From: an uncultured Rhodospirillales bacterium | GTDB taxonomy: Bacteria > Pseudomonadota > Alphaproteobacteria > Rhodospirillales > UBA2165 | Direction of reading: 5' to 3' | Assembly (NCBI GenBank): GCA_913055735.1 | Contig: CAJXKD010000001.1 | Coordinates: forward strand, 1,178,001-1,242,000 | DNA length: 64,000 nt | Part shown: positions 63,517 to 64,000 of the stretch, one piece after another | Position numbering within the stretch: position 1 is the first letter of the stretch | How the letters are laid out: the number at the start of each line of letters is the position of its first letter | Notes under the pieces: model-generated | Told to the model about the DNA's origin: nothing | The model's database searches: none | The model's input: only the letters and a program-made list of their open reading frames with translations | Position numbers and translations under genes: made by a program

Positions 63517-64000
63517 CGGTGGCGAATTCCCGGGAACCGTTCGGCCATGTAGGACTCGGCCTGATCGAGACCATCGGGCGTTCCGATATGGAACCATTCG
63601 CCGTCATGAATGATCCCATAGAGACGCTCGGCTTCCAACGAGCGGTCGAACAAGACGTTCAGCGAAAACGCGCCGCTGGGCGCGTCGGCGAACATGCGCG
63701 GATGCGCGATCTGGATTCCCATGTAAGCGTATGGCGACTGTTCCCGCTCCGGCCGCCGCACGAGGCGCCCAGTCGGTGACACGACAAAATCCCCCGACCC
63801 GGCGTAGCCATAGGCCTCCACCGTCGAATGGAGCAGTAGAAGCGCATCCATGCTGTCCTCGTCATACCCGGCGGCTAGACGCTGGAGCGCCGGGGTCGGC
63901 CCGTCGAGCCACAAGGAGTCCGTATTGAGGATAAAGAACGGCGCATCGCCGAGATGCGGTAATGCGTTGACGAGACCGCCGCCCGTGTCGAGAAGCTCGT
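63513..64000 (-). CDS. Sugar-phosphate nucleotidyltransferase, MurU-like (partial, N-terminus beyond window)
   Basis: The C-terminal 161 residues are visible, entering at ELLDTGGG. FILNTDSLWLDG carries the metal-binding Asp of the nucleotidyltransferase fold and EWFHIGTPDGLDQAE is the family C-terminal element. Position just before addB with a four-base overlap is where alphaproteobacteria carry the MurU-type N-acetylmuramate-1-phosphate uridylyltransferase of peptidoglycan recycling, next to an AmgK-like kinase (not in view). A mannose-1-phosphate type is not excluded. Confidence 0.85.
   Translation of the reverse strand, partial: ELLDTGGGLVNALPHLGDAPFFILNTDSLWLDGPTPALQRLAAGYDEDSMDALLLLHSTVEAYGYAGSGDFVVSPTGRLVRRPEREQSPYAYMGIQIAHPRMFADAPSGAFSLNVLFDRSLEAERLYGIIHDGEWFHIGTPDGLDQAESYMAERFPGIRHR

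Overview
The window is chromosomal DNA from an alphaproteobacterium, most likely Rhodospirillales-like. Three conserved gene orders support this: kdsD-lptC-lptA-lptB-rpoN-ptsN with an adjacent ribonuclease D; aroA-cmk-rpsA-sppA-ihfB-lapA-pyrF-trpF-trpB-trpA-folC; and a nucleotidyltransferase-addB-addA-trxA run. The TIGR02300 protein, a DUF1150 gene behind a small heat-shock gene, and the NDUFA9-like gene also fit. Genus cannot be named from this view. No CRISPR array, transposase or integrase was seen.

Layout. 0-2 kb: a TPR protein, possibly truncated by the window edge. 2-8.5 kb: a siderophore-interacting reductase facing a five-gene operon (TctC, TctB, TctA, a flavin monooxygenase of the acyl-CoA-dehydrogenase fold, and a short MetE-like zinc enzyme), which looks like an uncharacterised carboxylate uptake and catabolic unit. 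8.7-12 kb: JmjC oxygenase, GhrA-like reductase, threonine aldolase. 12-17 kb: CBS-BON protein, universal stress protein, Hsp20, APC permease and a formate/nitrite-type channel; three intergenic spaces here carry FNR/FixK-type boxes, so this looks like a low-oxygen stress group. 17-20 kb: an APH/P-loop kinase fusion, then a lone flagellin gene whose leader holds a cyclic-di-GMP-I riboswitch. 20-21 kb: Hsp20 plus DUF1150. 21-28 kb: PTS-Ntr, sigma-54 and LPS transport genes, RNase D and tRNA-Leu. 28-36.7 kb: housekeeping and accessory genes (NDUFA9-like, MarR, M17 peptidase, MDR oxidoreductase, a large membrane protein, a cysteine-motif protein, a histidine kinase).

36.7-43.6 kb: a candidate iron-acquisition island. 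It holds FecI sigma factor, FecR, a TonB receptor with STN signalling domain, DUF3325, DUF3649 and a PepSY membrane protein. A 33-bp perfect direct repeat brackets it: the 3' end of an intact tRNA-Ala(GGC) on the right and a truncated copy on the left. Fur-like boxes precede fecI and the receptor gene. 43.9-55 kb: the aroA to folC core block, lacking the accD gene often found between trpA and folC. 55-64 kb: a protein-methyltransferase-like gene, thioredoxin, AddA, AddB and a partial sugar-phosphate nucleotidyltransferase.

The strongest regulatory observations are the cyclic-di-GMP riboswitch on flagellin, the tRNA-bounded iron island with two Fur boxes, the repeated FNR/FixK boxes, a perfect MarR-type operator palindrome and a 26-bp palindrome containing the stop codons of two convergent genes. 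All functional calls are by reading sequence and motif recognition; no database search was run.
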